Assembly (NCBI GenBank): GCA_039714555.1 | Contig: JBDLJB010000008.1 | Coordinates: 1 to 64,000, forward strand | DNA from: Namhaeicola sp039714555 | GTDB lineage: Bacteria; Bacteroidota; Bacteroidia; Flavobacteriales; Flavobacteriaceae | Reading direction: 5' to 3' | DNA length: 64,000 bases | Shown here: in pieces, positions 63,709-64,000 of the stretch | How positions within the stretch are numbered: the first letter of the stretch is position 1 | Layout of the letters: each line of letters starts with the position of its first letter | Made by a program: the position numbers and the translations under genes | The notes under the pieces: generated by a model | Told to the model about the DNA's origin: nothing | Seen by the model: the letters and a program-made list of their open reading frames with translations, nothing else | Database searches by the model: none

Positions 63709-63716
63709 TAGCTTTG
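63709..63716 (+). promoter_or_regulatory. Bacteroidota -7 promoter box for proS
   Basis: TAGCTTTG, an exact TAnnTTTG match; TTG at 63689-63691 lies 17 nt upstream (or at 63686-63688, 20 nt). The ATG is 70 nt downstream. Confidence 0.55.
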
Positions 63717-63786
63717 CAACCAAATTAATGATAATGTTAATATTATCACAATATTTATGCCAAAAATAAATTTATAGTTTTTTTAT

Positions 63787-64000
63787 ATGAGTAAGAAATT
63801 GACCAAAAGAAGTGAAGATTATTCAAAATGGTACAACGAAATAGTAATAAAAGCCGATTTAGCCGAAAATTCTGGAGTGAGAGGAATGATGGTAATAAAA
63901 CCCTATGGCTATGCTATTTGGGAAAAAATGCAGGCTGAATTAGATAGAATGTTCAAAGAAACAGGACATGAAAATGCATATTTTCCTTTATTGATACCAA
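63787..64000 (+). CDS. proS: Prolyl-tRNA synthetase, N-terminal part (cut by window edge)
   Basis: Class II synthetase charging tRNA-Pro. Only the first 71 codons are present. The sequence reads MSKKLTKRSEDYSKWYNEIV, then KADLAENSGVRGMMVIKPYG and YAIWEKMQAELDRMF, which is the start of the archaeal/eukaryotic-type (short, no INS domain) ProRS found in many Bacteroidota. The catalytic motifs lie past the right edge. Confidence 0.93.
   Translation, partial: MSKKLTKRSEDYSKWYNEIVIKADLAENSGVRGMMVIKPYGYAIWEKMQAELDRMFKETGHENAYFPLLIP

Overview
The window looks like a chromosomal segment of a low-GC member of the Bacteroidota, most likely class Flavobacteriia. Four things point there: the gliding/type IX secretion genes gldH and porT; the menaquinone methyltransferase ubiE/menG; many Bacteroidota-type promoter boxes (TAnnTTTG, the -7 element) in place of sigma70 -10/-35 boxes, with little sign of Shine-Dalgarno sequences; and typical Flavobacteriia gene neighbourhoods (holB - ferredoxin - ricT - gldH - PBP1A). 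I see no rRNA, tRNA, insertion sequence, prophage or CRISPR array. The region reads as core genome.

Layout. 1-8.6 kb is mixed housekeeping: the 5' part of lysS, a YqaE/Pmp3 membrane peptide, a lipoprotein, lipB, a Tas-type aldo-keto reductase, a secreted GH29 fucosidase, trpS, plsC, a hemolysin III-family protein and holB. 8.7-15.6 kb is a plus-strand run: ferredoxin, ricT, gldH, PBP1A, an acyl-CoA synthetase and xth. 15.6-21.0 kb holds rlmN, queA, ubiE, porT and an ECF sigma/anti-sigma pair divergent from a small membrane protein. 21.1-33.6 kb is a minus-strand alpha-glucan cluster read as glgM(glgA) - glgC - glgE - mak - glgB - GH31, followed by a conserved-looking 604-aa protein of unknown function. 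34.0-44.3 kb is a complex I operon, nuoABCDHIJKLMN plus one small protein. 44.4-51.6 kb carries korAB, a 2[4Fe-4S] ferredoxin and a single-chain pyruvate:ferredoxin oxidoreductase. 51.7-64 kb carries a HEPN protein, lepA, a Gfo/Idh oxidoreductase, a PD40 lipoprotein, dus, nhaC, an OmpA-family protein with a membrane/HhH partner, a FadL-like porin, a (Gly-Tyr)-rich lipoprotein and the 5' part of proS.

Two modules stand out. The complex I operon has no nuoE, nuoF or nuoG: nuoD is followed 23 nt later by nuoH. It sits beside two ferredoxin-reducing oxidoreductases and a ferredoxin, which suggests reduced ferredoxin rather than NADH feeds the quinone-reducing membrane arm. The glucan cluster encodes the GlgE (maltose-1-phosphate) route. 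Its 'glycogen synthase' resembles the actinobacterial GT4 enzyme GlgM, and a maltokinase gives a second entry to maltose-1-phosphate, so glycogen may be built from two-glucose units.

The best candidates for something undescribed are the 604-aa protein at the end of the glucan cluster and the ECF locus, where two near-identical GTAACC-N16-CGTC promoters face away from each other. Functional statements rest on motifs read by eye. No database search was run.
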